From: Metabacillus litoralis
Lineage (GTDB): Bacteria; Bacillota; Bacilli; Bacillales; Bacillaceae
Assembly (NCBI RefSeq): GCF_020524045.1
Contig: NZ_JAIVKL010000001.1
Location: 496,001 to 560,000 of the forward strand
Reading direction: 5' to 3'
Length of the DNA: 64,000 nt
This document shows positions 36,006 through 44,575 of this stretch, in pieces. How positions within the stretch are numbered: the first letter of the stretch is position 1; each line of letters begins with the position of its first letter. The notes beneath the pieces are model-generated. The model saw nothing but the letters and a program-made list of their open reading frames with translations, made no database searches and was not told the origin of the DNA. A program made the translations under genes and the position numbers.

Positions 36006-37487
36006 TTGTCACAAAATGATACACCATTATTCACTGGACTAGTCCAGCATGCTAAAAAAAATCCAATTCAGTTTCATATTCCTGGTCATAAAAAAGGTGC
36101 AGGCATTGATCCTGAATTCAGAAAATTCATTGGAGAAAATGCGTTATCAATTGATTTAATAAACATTGGTCCTTTAGATGACTTACATGCACCTAAAGGA
36201 ATGATTAAAGAAGCACAAGAACTTGCTGCAGAAGCCTTTGGTGCTGATCATACATTTTTCTCTGTTCAAGGAACAAGTGGTGCTATTATGACAATGGTCA
36301 TGGCGGTTTGTGGACCTGGTGACAAAATTATCGTACCAAGAAATGTTCATAAATCAGTAATGTCAGCAATTGTCTTTTCAGGTGCCACACCAATATTTAT
36401 TCATCCTGAAATTGATAAAAATTTAGGAATTTCTCATGGAATTACAACAGATTCTGTTGAAAGAGCACTTGAACAACATCCTGATGCTAAAGGTGTACTT
36501 GTTATAAACCCAACATATTTTGGCATATCTGCTGACTTGAAACGCATTGTTGAAATTGCCCATTCATACTCTGTACCTGTTCTAGTTGATGAAGCACATG
36601 GAGTTCATATTCACTTTCACGAAGACTTGCCTTTAAGCGCGATGCAAGCTGGTGCAGACATGGCAGCAACAAGTGTTCATAAACTAGGTGGCTCTATGAC
36701 ACAAAGTTCTGTATTAAATGTGAGAGAAGGACTAGTCTCACCCCAGCGTGTACAATCGATCTTGAGCATGATGACAACAACTTCTACATCATACTTGCTA
36801 TTAGCTTCACTTGATGTCGCAAGAAAGCGATTAGCAACAGAAGGTAAAGAACTAATTGAAAAAACCATTCAATTAGCAAACTACACTAGAGATAAAATTA
36901 ATGAAATTCCGAACATATACTGTATAGGTAAAGAAATTCTTGGAACAAAAGCAACTATTGACTATGATCCAACAAAGTTAATCATACCTGTTTATGGGCT
37001 AGGAATAACTGGTTACGATGTTGAAAACTGGCTTCGCGAAAACTATCAAATAGAAGTCGAATTATCAGACATATATAACGTTTTATGTATTATTACACCA
37101 GGAGATACAAAAAATGAAGTAGATACTCTAATAAAGGCATTACAAGAGCTATCAGCTGAATTTGGTTCAAATGATTATAGTAACAAAAATGACAATAAAG
37201 AAAGAATCTTTTTACCTGATATACCTGTTTTGGCACTAACACCACGAGATGCTTTTTATTCTGAAACTGAAACTGTTTCTATAGAAGAATCTGCCGGTAG
37301 AATCATTGCAGAGTTTATCATGGTTTACCCACCAGGGATACCGATTTTTATACCAGGAGAAATTATTACGGAAGAAAATTTAGCATATATAAAGAAAAAT
37401 TTAGAGGTTGGATTACCTGTTCAAGGACCTGAAGATCCTACACTGAATAAAATAAGAGTGATAAAAGAACACCGAGCAATTAGATAA
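36006..37487 (+). CDS. speA: Arginine (Orn/Lys/Arg) decarboxylase SpeA
   Basis: 493 aa from TTG 36006, supported by AAGGTGGGAA upstream and by length close to B. subtilis SpeA (490 aa); a TTG at 35949 lacks a site. Fold type I PLP enzyme: IPGHKKG at the N-terminus, VDEAHGVHIHFH (PLP-contacting Asp and His) and TSVHKLGGSMTQSS with the Schiff-base lysine. The C-terminal domain contains PPGIPIFIPGE. Makes agmatine from arginine for polyamine synthesis. Neighbours yktA/yktB and SR1 agree with the B. subtilis locus. Confidence 0.94.
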   Translation: MSQNDTPLFTGLVQHAKKNPIQFHIPGHKKGAGIDPEFRKFIGENALSIDLINIGPLDDLHAPKGMIKEAQELAAEAFGADHTFFSVQGTSGAIMTMVMAVCGPGDKIIVPRNVHKSVMSAIVFSGATPIFIHPEIDKNLGISHGITTDSVERALEQHPDAKGVLVINPTYFGISADLKRIVEIAHSYSVPVLVDEAHGVHIHFHEDLPLSAMQAGADMAATSVHKLGGSMTQSSVLNVREGLVSPQRVQSILSMMTTTSTSYLLLASLDVARKRLATEGKELIEKTIQLANYTRDKINEIPNIYCIGKEILGTKATIDYDPTKLIIPVYGLGITGYDVENWLRENYQIEVELSDIYNVLCIITPGDTKNEVDTLIKALQELSAEFGSNDYSNKNDNKERIFLPDIPVLALTPRDAFYSETETVSIEESAGRIIAEFIMVYPPGIPIFIPGEIITEENLAYIKKNLEVGLPVQGPEDPTLNKIRVIKEHRAIR

Positions 37488-37618
37488 TCAAGGATTCTTT
37501 TCTTACCCCTTATGTATGCCTAAATTAAATGTGAGATACTTTAGGTTTGTACTAGGACCTAAACACATTAATTGTTATTTTGCAGACCAAATGAATTGAT
37601 TTGGTCTCTTTTTTATTA

Positions 37619-37799
37619 GGCTCTGTTAAACTTTGTGGTTGATTTCCGTTACAGGCATTCGCTTTCCGCGTGCGGTCCGGAAGCCTCCTCGGCGCAAGCG
37701 CCTGTGGGGTCTCCCTTCGACACGCTTCTCCCGCAGGAGTCTCATACCTTTCACTCCAATCAACAAAGTTAAAAATCAACCTTAAGCTTTAACATAGCC
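37619..37799 (+). mobile_element. Repeat B MITE-like element (B2), perfect target duplication
   Basis: 181 bp, GGCTCTGTTAAACTTTGTGG to CTTTAACATAGCC, flanked on both sides by TTTTATTA (37611-37618 and 37800-37807). GC-rich core as in B1 and B3. Confidence 0.94.
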
Positions 37800-37901
37800 T
37801 TTTATTATGTGCTTTTTGGTTAATTATTCTTTTCTAAAGGACAAGACTGAGCCGTCTTGGGATCTAAACTCACCCGAGCTTTAAAACATAGCTATTACAT
37901 A

Positions 37902-37937
37902 AACAAAGCACTCAACAATTAATTTGAGTGCTTTGTT
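37902..37937 (-). terminator. 3' hairpin of the SR1-like RNA
   Basis: 14-bp perfect stem AACAAAGCACTCAA / TTGAGTGCTTTGTT with an 8-nt loop. The U-tract is weak (TTTATGT) on the minus side. Confidence 0.72.
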
Positions 37938-37962
37938 ACCCCTTTAATTCTATATTAACCCC

Positions 37963-38100
37963 TTATTTGACCTTGACTACATTCTTTTCCTGTTGATTTA
38001 TGCAATCAATGTGATTGCATTTACCATACAATGTTGTCACCTTTTCAACTTCAATTTGACCGATAGTAGAGCTGCAGTGTTGACAAACGATTGTTCCCAT
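37963..38100 (-). CDS. sr1P: SR1P, GapA-binding peptide
   Basis: 45 aa from ATG 38100, starting MGTIVCQHCSSTIGQIEVEK and continuing VTTLYGKC. This matches the SR1P family (MGTIVCQ.C...E.EKVTTLYG.C). Cysteines at 6, 9, 28 and 33 could bind a metal. In B. subtilis SR1P binds glyceraldehyde-3-phosphate dehydrogenase GapA and promotes its interaction with RNase J1, whose gene rnjA is also in this window. AAAAGGGG lies seven bases upstream; an ATG two codons earlier is too close to it. Confidence 0.87.
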   Translation of the reverse strand: MGTIVCQHCSSTIGQIEVEKVTTLYGKCNHIDCINQQEKNVVKVK

Positions 38101-38154
38101 CTCCATACCCCTTTTCAATCATAATTTTCAAACACTTTCTAAATCTTTCACGCT

Positions 38155-38169
38155 TTGAAAGCGTTTTAT
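38155..38169 (+). promoter_or_regulatory. cre-like CcpA site downstream of the SR1 start
   Basis: TTGAAAGCGTTTTAT matches the CcpA consensus WTGNAANCGNWNNCW except at the penultimate C. It lies about 10-25 bases inside the transcript, a position suited to roadblock repression. Confidence 0.6.
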
Positions 38170-38182
38170 ATCTGATAATTAT

Positions 38183-38211
38183 ATATTAATATGTCATACT
38201 AATTAAGTCAA
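38183..38211 (-). promoter_or_regulatory. Proposed sigma-A promoter of the SR1-like RNA
   Basis: Minus-strand TTGACT (38206-38211), 17-base spacer, TAATAT (38183-38188). Expected start near 38176. Confidence 0.68.
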
Positions 38212-38370
38212 TAATTAATTTGTATAACACATTCATTATTTTTGTTCTCTTTTTAGTGTTTAATATTCTTGATATAAGATAATCCTCATTTTTAAAATTG
38301 TTAGAAAAAAGAAACTACTTTTTTCATTTATAAAAAGGCTCTGTCAAAGCATCTGTAACAGTACCTATAG

Positions 38371-38427
38371 AAAAAAGCCATTTATTTTTCAAATTGAACA
38401 TAAAGTTCAACTTTTTAAATAAATGGC
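38371..38427 (-). terminator. Terminator of the repeat-protein genes
   Basis: Minus-strand arms GCCATTTATTT / AAATAAATGGC around a long loop, then TTTTTTC. A GGCTCTGTCAAAGC sequence at 38337 looks like a stray repeat B end. Confidence 0.78.
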
Positions 38428-38447
38428 GTTTATCACTTTTTAAATAG

Positions 38448-38915
38448 TTACTTGAATTTTTTCTTTGCTGCCGCTAAATCTTTCACAATTGTTTCAAACG
38501 CATTTTGTGACAATATCGAGGAATCCTTCTCATAACTTTGAACAATATATTCAAAATCCTCTATTGCCGTTTGAGTTCGATGAAACACAGATTCAGGCAT
38601 ACGCAAGCTTACATTTCCACGTAAAATACGAACTGTAATATTCGAGGGAGCTTTCGATACCGCTTTATCAAGGATCTCTAATCCAGCTAAAGCAAATTTT
38701 TTCTTATCTTTTGGCATTGGTGTATCTCTTGCCAATAAAGCTGATGCACTTCCGTAGTAAGCCAATGCTTCAACATGAGATGGATTTTCTTGATTTAATT
38801 CTTTTAGTAAGTCATAAGCTTGACTAGTTGATTTTCGATTTCCCTTTACTGCTTTATGATATGTTTCTATAGCTTCAGCTAAACGTTTTTGCCATTCTTG
38901 ATTCAATAAAATCAC
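38448..38915 (-). CDS. Single-module TPR-like protein
   Basis: 155 aa, all-helical, no signal peptide. One module: a helix pair around YHKAVKGNRKSTSQAYDLLKEL, ALAYYGSASALLARDTPMP, ILDKAVSKAPSNITVRILRGN and the conserved FHRTQTAIEDFEYIVQSYEKDSS. The last element recurs three times in the neighbouring 586-aa protein, so the two are paralogues. Predicted tetratricopeptide-like scaffold for protein binding; partner unknown. The pair lies outside the B. subtilis gene order. Confidence 0.75.
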   Translation of the reverse strand: MILLNQEWQKRLAEAIETYHKAVKGNRKSTSQAYDLLKELNQENPSHVEALAYYGSASALLARDTPMPKDKKKFALAGLEILDKAVSKAPSNITVRILRGNVSLRMPESVFHRTQTAIEDFEYIVQSYEKDSSILSQNAFETIVKDLAAAKKKFK

Positions 38916-38946
38916 TCCTAGTTTCTTGTATTCCGTTTATATTTAT

Positions 38947-39040
38947 TTCTGTTAAACTTTATTGTTAATTTCCGTTATAGTTATATACTTTCTGCGGAAT
39001 ATATTCAATTCGATTAACAGACTGAAATCAAGATTGAGCA
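38947..39040 (+). repeat. Decayed repeat B fragment
   Basis: CTGTTAAACTTTATTGTTAA and TTTCCGTTATAG at the left, then a shortened core. It lies between the two paralogous repeat-protein genes. Confidence 0.5.
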
Positions 39041-40801
39041 TTAAGATAGCTTTATATTTAGAAACTCCTTAAATGCTAAATTCTGATCTTCTTTCGCAAG
39101 CTTATCCCACACTTCTTTTGCTTTATGTGAATAATATTTACGCTCATAAATAGTACCGAGGTCTGCTAACACCTGTAAATATTGATCTCTAGTTATATTA
39201 ATTTGTTCTTCACTATTTTCAAAGATTTTAATAACTGTTTCAAAATCTTTAATAATTTTATCATTACAATGAAAAAAACTATCAGGAAGAGGTAAAAGAA
39301 TGTTCGCTCTTTTTAAATATAAATCAATGTGTTCCACACTATAATTTGGTAAAGCCTGATCAAGTTTTTTTAAGCCTTTCATCGTAACACGAAACAATTC
39401 ATAAGAATCATGACAATACTTTCCGAGTAAAGTTAATGATGCAGCATAATAAAATTTTGCAATTGAACAATCAGAATTTTGTTTACTCGCTAAATCCCAA
39501 ACCTCAACAGCTTGATTTGCTGCTTTTTCACTCCCACTAACGCCTAATTCATGCAAAGTATGACCTATAGAGTATAGTTCTTTAATTGAATCGATTGAAA
39601 GATTATTAATATCTACTTCCTCAAATGAAAAAACCTCAATACATTTATTTGCTTCTTTTGCCAATTTTGAGTGTGGCGAGAATTTAACAAGCTTATTCCA
39701 AGTTTGAATAGCCTCCTCCACCATTCCCAATTTAGTAAAGCATTGACCTAGTACTAATAAAATTTCTTGATATTGTTGCATACTAAAAATACTAGAATCC
39801 TTTTCAAATTCAGATGCTAAATAATGAAAATCTCTTGCAGCAGTAGACGTACGATAAAAGAAAAATTCAGGTAACCTATAGCTTTGGAACGCACGAACTA
39901 AACGAATATTATAAAAATTAGGGTAATCACTTACTAACTTATCTAGACTTTGGGATGTTTTAATAGCAGTTGTAAACAATTCTACATACCCTGCTGATTG
40001 GAGCGTAGACTTCATCGATCTACAATGTGTAATAAAAGCTTCAATCGTTGGATCTGCTGGAATCTGTTTTTCTAGTTCAAGAAATTGCTCGGTCACCTTA
40101 TGCAGTGATGTTTCATTACCATCAATTGCAGATTTATAAAGAGAGATCAGCTCTTCTTTAATAAATATAGGCTTTATGTCTTCGATGTTTGTTTCATTGT
40201 TATTACTATCTCTCAGTCTAGGAAGTTGGTAAGATGGTTCTAATTCTTTTACTTTATTTGCATACTTCTTGGCAAAGTAATTTTTACCTAACCTCTCATT
40301 TGCGGTTACTAAGCTTTTCATCACATCAACATAAAGAGATTCAGGTATTGCATGTGGATTTTTTTCATACAACTCAACAATATGTTCAAAATCCTCAATA
40401 GCTGTTTGCGTTCTTCTAAAACGATTCTCAGGCAGGTTATTTGCAACATTCCCACGCAACATTCTTATTAATGGATTAGACGCGTCCTTCAATACAGCAA
40501 TATCAAGAAGTTTTAATCCCTCATTTGCATATTTACCTTTTTCTCTTAAATTTATCTCATCTCTAGCAAGTAATGCTTTTACTGCCCCTAAATAAGCCAT
40601 CAATTCGGTATCTTGGGGTTGATCGTGTAATAGACTATTAAATAGAGAGTGTGCTTCTTTCCCAGCATCTTTTTTTCCACTAATTGCATGATAGTATAAT
40701 TCAATTGCTCTATCGAAAAATTCCTCACGTTGATCGTCATCCACTATTGTTATTTCAGTATTGTTATTCTCATCTGATGAATCACCTTTTCTTTTCATCA
40801 T
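39041..40801 (-). CDS. Three-module TPR-like protein, paralogue of the next gene
   Basis: 586 aa, soluble and helical, with an acidic N-terminus (DSSDENNNTEITIVDDD). Three copies of a roughly 180-aa module are seen: copies end with FRRTQTAIEDFEHIVELYEK (about residue 130), FYRTSTAARDFHYLASEFEK (about 325) and FHCNDKIIKDFETVIKIFEN (about 520). Each is followed by a helix pair with LGxxxxxxxxxxKA, a TPR-like pattern. The single-module gene downstream is most like copy 1. AAGGAGG precedes two adjacent ATG codons. Function unknown; a scaffold for assembly is the likeliest role. Confidence 0.75.
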   Translation of the reverse strand: MMKRKGDSSDENNNTEITIVDDDQREEFFDRAIELYYHAISGKKDAGKEAHSLFNSLLHDQPQDTELMAYLGAVKALLARDEINLREKGKYANEGLKLLDIAVLKDASNPLIRMLRGNVANNLPENRFRRTQTAIEDFEHIVELYEKNPHAIPESLYVDVMKSLVTANERLGKNYFAKKYANKVKELEPSYQLPRLRDSNNNETNIEDIKPIFIKEELISLYKSAIDGNETSLHKVTEQFLELEKQIPADPTIEAFITHCRSMKSTLQSAGYVELFTTAIKTSQSLDKLVSDYPNFYNIRLVRAFQSYRLPEFFFYRTSTAARDFHYLASEFEKDSSIFSMQQYQEILLVLGQCFTKLGMVEEAIQTWNKLVKFSPHSKLAKEANKCIEVFSFEEVDINNLSIDSIKELYSIGHTLHELGVSGSEKAANQAVEVWDLASKQNSDCSIAKFYYAASLTLLGKYCHDSYELFRVTMKGLKKLDQALPNYSVEHIDLYLKRANILLPLPDSFFHCNDKIIKDFETVIKIFENSEEQINITRDQYLQVLADLGTIYERKYYSHKAKEVWDKLAKEDQNLAFKEFLNIKLS

Positions 40802-41000
40802 ATAGTTATCAAACCTCCTTATATAAAATATATTGGCGTGATCAAAAATACATTGTTAATCTATGTGAATGAGTTTAAAGAAGTGCTAGACAATACAAAA
40901 TACTATGAATTAGTCTACATACAAAAGTAGTATGTTTTTATACATTCAACTCTTCAACTAGTTATAACCAACACAATGCAAAAAACCTTTACTTTCTTAC

Positions 41001-41027
41001 AAAAAAAAACCACCTAATCGGCGGCTT
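41001..41027 (-). terminator. Terminator of the deacetylase gene
   Basis: Minus-strand stem AGCCGCC / GGTGGTT (wobble pair) with a 5-nt loop and nine T. Confidence 0.85.
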
Positions 41028-41036
41028 GATAATCTG

Positions 41037-41897
41037 TTAAGAAATTTTAATTTTAGTTGGATCTATAATTGTATAACCCTTACTTTTTAGTCCTTCAATT
41101 ATTTTGGGTAATGCCTTATTTGTCCATTCTCTATCATGCATTAAAAGGTTACTTCCATTTGTTAAAAGTGGGGTATTCACCATAATATCAGCTAATGCAT
41201 CTTTGTTCATATAATCTTCTTCCCAATCATACCCATAGGACCAATTCATTAATAACATTCCTTGCTCAGCAACAAGTTTCTTACTATAATCTGTGTTACT
41301 TCCAAAAGGTGCACGGAAGAATTTTGGTTTTTCACCAGTTATTGCTTCAATCTGATGATTTAACTCGATAATTTCTTTGTATTGATCTTTTTCTGATAAG
41401 TTCTTTAAATTACTATGTGACATCGTATGATTACCTATTGGAAAACCAAGATCATATATTTCTTTGAGCAACTTTTTTTTCTCTTCAGACTGTATAAAAT
41501 GCCCATTCACAAAAAAGATAGCTTTTACCTTGTTATCTTTTAAAGTTTTGGCCATTTCTAAAGAAAACTTATCTGGTGCATCATCAATTGTAAGAAGAAC
41601 CAATTTCCCTTCAGCTTCCTTATCAATAGGTTCAACTGTCCAATTCGTATTATTCAAAGTATAGAGAGGTATTTCCTCACTCTCTTCCTCAATAGTTATT
41701 TCTTCAACTTGTTCTTCACCATCTTCAGTAGAATCTTCTACTAATTTTTCATCACTTTTGTTTTCCTTCTCCGTTATCTCTGACACATCCGAAGTTTCTT
41801 TTACATCAGAAGTTTCAGAATCCATGGTAGAGCAACTTGCTAAAAAAAATAGTAAAATGACACTTTGTCCAATCATTAAAAATAAAGTTTTCTTCAT
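41037..41897 (-). CDS. Lipoprotein polysaccharide deacetylase (NodB domain)
   Basis: About 286 aa. Lipoprotein signal with lipobox FLASCS, a Glu/Ser-rich linker (residues 20-80), then a NodB domain: motif 1 LLTIDDAPDK (catalytic Asp-Asp, where most family members read TFDDG), motif 2 GNHTMSHSNL (zinc His pair), motif 3 FRAPFGSN, motif 4 NWSYGYDW and motif 5 LLMHDRE. It should remove acetyl groups from peptidoglycan or another cell-surface polymer outside the membrane. The start is one of two adjacent ATGs; 41897 gives the best spacing from AGGAGA. Accessory relative to B. subtilis order. Confidence 0.88.
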   Translation of the reverse strand: MKKTLFLMIGQSVILLFFLASCSTMDSETSDVKETSDVSEITEKENKSDEKLVEDSTEDGEEQVEEITIEEESEEIPLYTLNNTNWTVEPIDKEAEGKLVLLTIDDAPDKFSLEMAKTLKDNKVKAIFFVNGHFIQSEEKKKLLKEIYDLGFPIGNHTMSHSNLKNLSEKDQYKEIIELNHQIEAITGEKPKFFRAPFGSNTDYSKKLVAEQGMLLMNWSYGYDWEEDYMNKDALADIMVNTPLLTNGSNLLMHDREWTNKALPKIIEGLKSKGYTIIDPTKIKIS

Positions 41898-42030
41898 CAT
41901 TAACATCTCCTAGGAAAGTTTTCTTTGTTTAGTATATATTCTCTTACCTTGTCTCACTATAAGGAATGTGAATAGCCAAAATTTCTATCTTGTTTACATA
42001 TGTATCAATCAAAGGAGTGTAATTAATCAA

Positions 42031-43542
42031 ATGAAAATGAAGTTTACCCCCGTTTTTATTATATCTGTTATTGTAACATCTCTGTTTATTCTCTGGGGAC
42101 TAATTCCCGAAAGTGTTTTACCTAATGGAAATATCTCTAATGTTACTTCAATAATCCAAACATTTATTATTGAAAAATTTGGCTGGTTTTACTTATTATC
42201 AGCAACATTTTTTCTCATTTTTGCAATCAGCTTAATTTTCTCGAAATATGGCAACATAAAATTAGGAAAAGATACAGATGTTCCAGAATACTCTTATTTA
42301 ACTTGGTTTGCGATGCTGTTTAGTGCAGGCATGGGAATTGGTTTAGTGTTTTGGGGTGTATCAGAGCCTATCTTTCATTATAGTGGTCCTCCAACTGGTG
42401 AAGGTTTCACAGATCAATCTGCACGAGATTCTCTTCGCTATTCCTTTTTCCATTGGGGGTTTCATCCCTGGGCAATTTATTCTACTATTGCATTAGCTTT
42501 AGCATATTTCACATTTCGAAAAGAACAAAATGGAGTTATGAGCAATATCTTACGACCTTTACTCGGTGATAAGGTTGATGGTAAAACAGGAATATTAATT
42601 AACTTTATAGCTGTTTTTGCTACTGTCTTTGGTGTTGCTACTTCGTTAGGGTTTGGTGCTGCACAAATTAGTGGGGGTATTTCTTATTTAGTAGATGGTA
42701 TAGAAAACAATTTCACTACACAACTAATCATTATTCTTATAGTGACCGTTTTATTTATGCTTTCAGCTCAAACTGGTTTAAATAAAGGAATTAAATATTT
42801 AAGTAATCTTAATGTCATTTTAGCCATTTCACTCATGTTATTTTTACTCTTTGCAGGTCCTACAAATTTTATAATGGACCTTTTTACAACTACTTTAGGA
42901 AGCTACCTTCAGAACCTCCCATCCATGAGTTTTAGAATGACACCTTTTCAAATTGATAACACCTGGGTTCAAGATTGGACAATCTTTTATTGGGCATGGT
43001 GGATTTCATGGGCTCCTTTTGTAGGAACATTTATTGCGAGAATCTCTAGAGGAAGAACAATTCGAGAGTTTATTATTGGAGTTCTTGCCGTTCCAACTGT
43101 TTTTGGAGCATTATGGTTTTCAGTATTTGGAGGATCTGCCATCTTTTTAGATTATTTTCAAAATGCACCTATTGTTGATATAGTCAATGAACAAGGAAAA
43201 GAAGTTGCCTTGTTTGCCGTTTTAGATTATTTCCCGCTCGGTACATTTATGTCAATAATCGCTATATTCTTAATAAGCACATTTTTTATTACATCTGCTG
43301 ACTCAGCTACATTTGTTCTAGGAATGCAGACAACCAATGGCCAGTTGAATCCTCCTAACCGAATTAAATTCATTTGGGGTATTATCCAATCTGCTTCAGC
43401 AGCTATACTTCTGTGGTCGGGTGGATTAAATGCATTACAAACTTCGGCCATTATTGCTGCTCTTCCATTTGCAGTTATCATGATTTTAATGGTATTTTCA
43501 CTGTTAAAATCATTGAAAGAAGAAAAAATTATACGGAAATAA
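42031..43542 (+). CDS. BCCT-family betaine/choline/carnitine transporter
   Basis: 503 aa from ATG 42031, after AAAGGAG. Twelve membrane helices with family motifs: the glycine stretch FSAGMGIGLVFWGVSEPI, RYSFFHWGFHPWAIY, and the substrate box WTIFYWAWWISWAPFVGTFIARISRGRTIREF. Sodium-coupled uptake of glycine betaine or similar osmolytes (OpuD-like). Exact substrate not decidable. An earlier in-frame start at 41968 has no ribosome-binding site. Confidence 0.9.
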   Translation: MKMKFTPVFIISVIVTSLFILWGLIPESVLPNGNISNVTSIIQTFIIEKFGWFYLLSATFFLIFAISLIFSKYGNIKLGKDTDVPEYSYLTWFAMLFSAGMGIGLVFWGVSEPIFHYSGPPTGEGFTDQSARDSLRYSFFHWGFHPWAIYSTIALALAYFTFRKEQNGVMSNILRPLLGDKVDGKTGILINFIAVFATVFGVATSLGFGAAQISGGISYLVDGIENNFTTQLIIILIVTVLFMLSAQTGLNKGIKYLSNLNVILAISLMLFLLFAGPTNFIMDLFTTTLGSYLQNLPSMSFRMTPFQIDNTWVQDWTIFYWAWWISWAPFVGTFIARISRGRTIREFIIGVLAVPTVFGALWFSVFGGSAIFLDYFQNAPIVDIVNEQGKEVALFAVLDYFPLGTFMSIIAIFLISTFFITSADSATFVLGMQTTNGQLNPPNRIKFIWGIIQSASAAILLWSGGLNALQTSAIIAALPFAVIMILMVFSLLKSLKEEKIIRK

Positions 43543-43568
43543 ACTGAGAGATAAAAGATGGTAATAAA

Positions 43569-43594
43569 GGGTACCAATATTGGTACTCTTTTTT
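43569..43594 (+). terminator. Terminator of the BCCT gene
   Basis: Self-complementary GGGTACCAATATTGGTACTC followed by six T. Confidence 0.85.
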
Positions 43595-43624
43595 GAGATT
43601 TAATTTTAGTAGCAACTGGATTAT

Positions 43625-43891
43625 TCAGTAAGATATTATAGAATATAAAACGAGAAATTCGAATAGTTGATTTCCTAAGAAATATAAAATAAAAGATAAA
43701 CCAGATAATAAAAGTGCTTTCTTTTTAAACCCTATAATATGTAAAGCGAATAAATAGGATAAATAAAAAAATAGGACAAACAAAATTCCCTTTGCAATAT
43801 ATCCGTCTTTTTTTGACAACCACTCAATTATGTTATAACCAGCCCATAAGAGAACCTGAACACAGGTTATGACTGGCCAACTATATTTCAT
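43625..43891 (-). CDS. Small membrane protein, three helices
   Basis: 88 aa with three hydrophobic helices (about residues 5-22, 35-55, 62-84) and a double lysine between them. No family recognised. The ATG follows AAGGAGGCGAAG, a very good ribosome-binding site, so it is likely expressed. Accessory to this lineage. Confidence 0.68.
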   Translation of the reverse strand: MKYSWPVITCVQVLLWAGYNIIEWLSKKDGYIAKGILFVLFFYLSYLFALHIIGFKKKALLLSGLSFILYFLGNQLFEFLVLYSIISY

Positions 43892-44140
43892 ACCCTTCGC
43901 CTCCTTCTTACTCCTTTAAATTAGTCTATGCATGAATATTTCTATTCATATCAATTGTTTATTTAAATACTAGTAATATAATAAAAACAGTATTTTTCAT
44001 TTATGTAACAAATAGATGACAAGAGCAAGATTATTCAATTTTTATGTTAAAATAGGATTAATTTAACAATTATATCTTTCATTTTAACTATCTGAATATA
44101 CATATTTGTAATCAATATAATCCAAAAGAGGTGGGTAAGG

Positions 44141-44518
44141 ATGAAGAGACTACTACTCATTACCTTCATCATACCAGTAATTGTTCTTTCTTCATGTGAT
44201 AACGTTTTATTTTTAAACGGGGCACCAAAAGAAAATATCGCACAAGATAAACAATTGTTATTTTTTTCTGATGATGACAACATTGATCGTGAAGCAATAT
44301 ACTACGAGGCATTGCTAGATATTAAAAAGGATTTTCCTAAAGAGTTTGAAGATATGCAAATTTACTCTGAAAAAAATAATAACAAGACCTATGAAGTTGA
44401 TACCTACCCTTCACTTCTTGTTGTTGATAAAGAAGAAATCGTTGTTCATATTGAAGGATCCGTTTTATCAAAAGAAGAGATTCTAGAACCCATCTCAAAT
44501 GCCCTCTCTACTGAATAA
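44141..44518 (+). CDS. slp: Slp-like small lipoprotein
   Basis: 125 aa. Lipoprotein signal (MKRLLLITFIIPVIVLSSC, lipidated Cys19), then a domain with KQLLFFSDDDNIDREAIYYEALLDI and YPSLLVVDKEEIVVHIEG. The latter resembles the last strands of a thioredoxin fold, including a cis-Pro-like TYPSLLVVD, but no CxxC is present, so no redox activity is expected. Position beside pdhD fits slp, the small peptidoglycan-associated lipoprotein gene of B. subtilis, although here it is convergent with pdhD rather than in line. Confidence 0.65.
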   Translation: MKRLLLITFIIPVIVLSSCDNVLFLNGAPKENIAQDKQLLFFSDDDNIDREAIYYEALLDIKKDFPKEFEDMQIYSEKNNNKTYEVDTYPSLLVVDKEEIVVHIEGSVLSKEEILEPISNALSTE

Positions 44519-44535
44519 TTATTTTTATATAATGT

Positions 44536-44569
44536 AAAAAAGAGATTGACATAAAGTCAATCTCTTTTT
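44536..44569. terminator. Bidirectional terminator slp / pdhD
   Basis: Stem AAAAAGAGATTGAC / GTCAATCTCTTTTT with a 5-nt loop, perfect, between convergent genes. Confidence 0.92.
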
Positions 44570-44575
44570 GTATGT

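Larger units (their letters stand above)
37898..38177 (-). ncRNA. SR1-like dual-function small RNA
   Basis: A minus-strand transcript of about 280 nt is predicted from the promoter at 38183-38211 to the hairpin at 37902-37937, and it contains the SR1P-type ORF. In B. subtilis, SR1 (205 nt) lies between pdhD and speA, encodes the 39-aa SR1P peptide, and base-pairs with ahrC mRNA; it is repressed in glycolytic conditions by CcpN and, less, CcpA. A cre-like site here fits that control. The base-pairing part was not tested because ahrC is not in the window. Confidence 0.78.

Noticed and set aside
37552-37779. 75-codon minus-strand ORF downstream of speA
   Set aside because: Again the repeat B core; no start signals.
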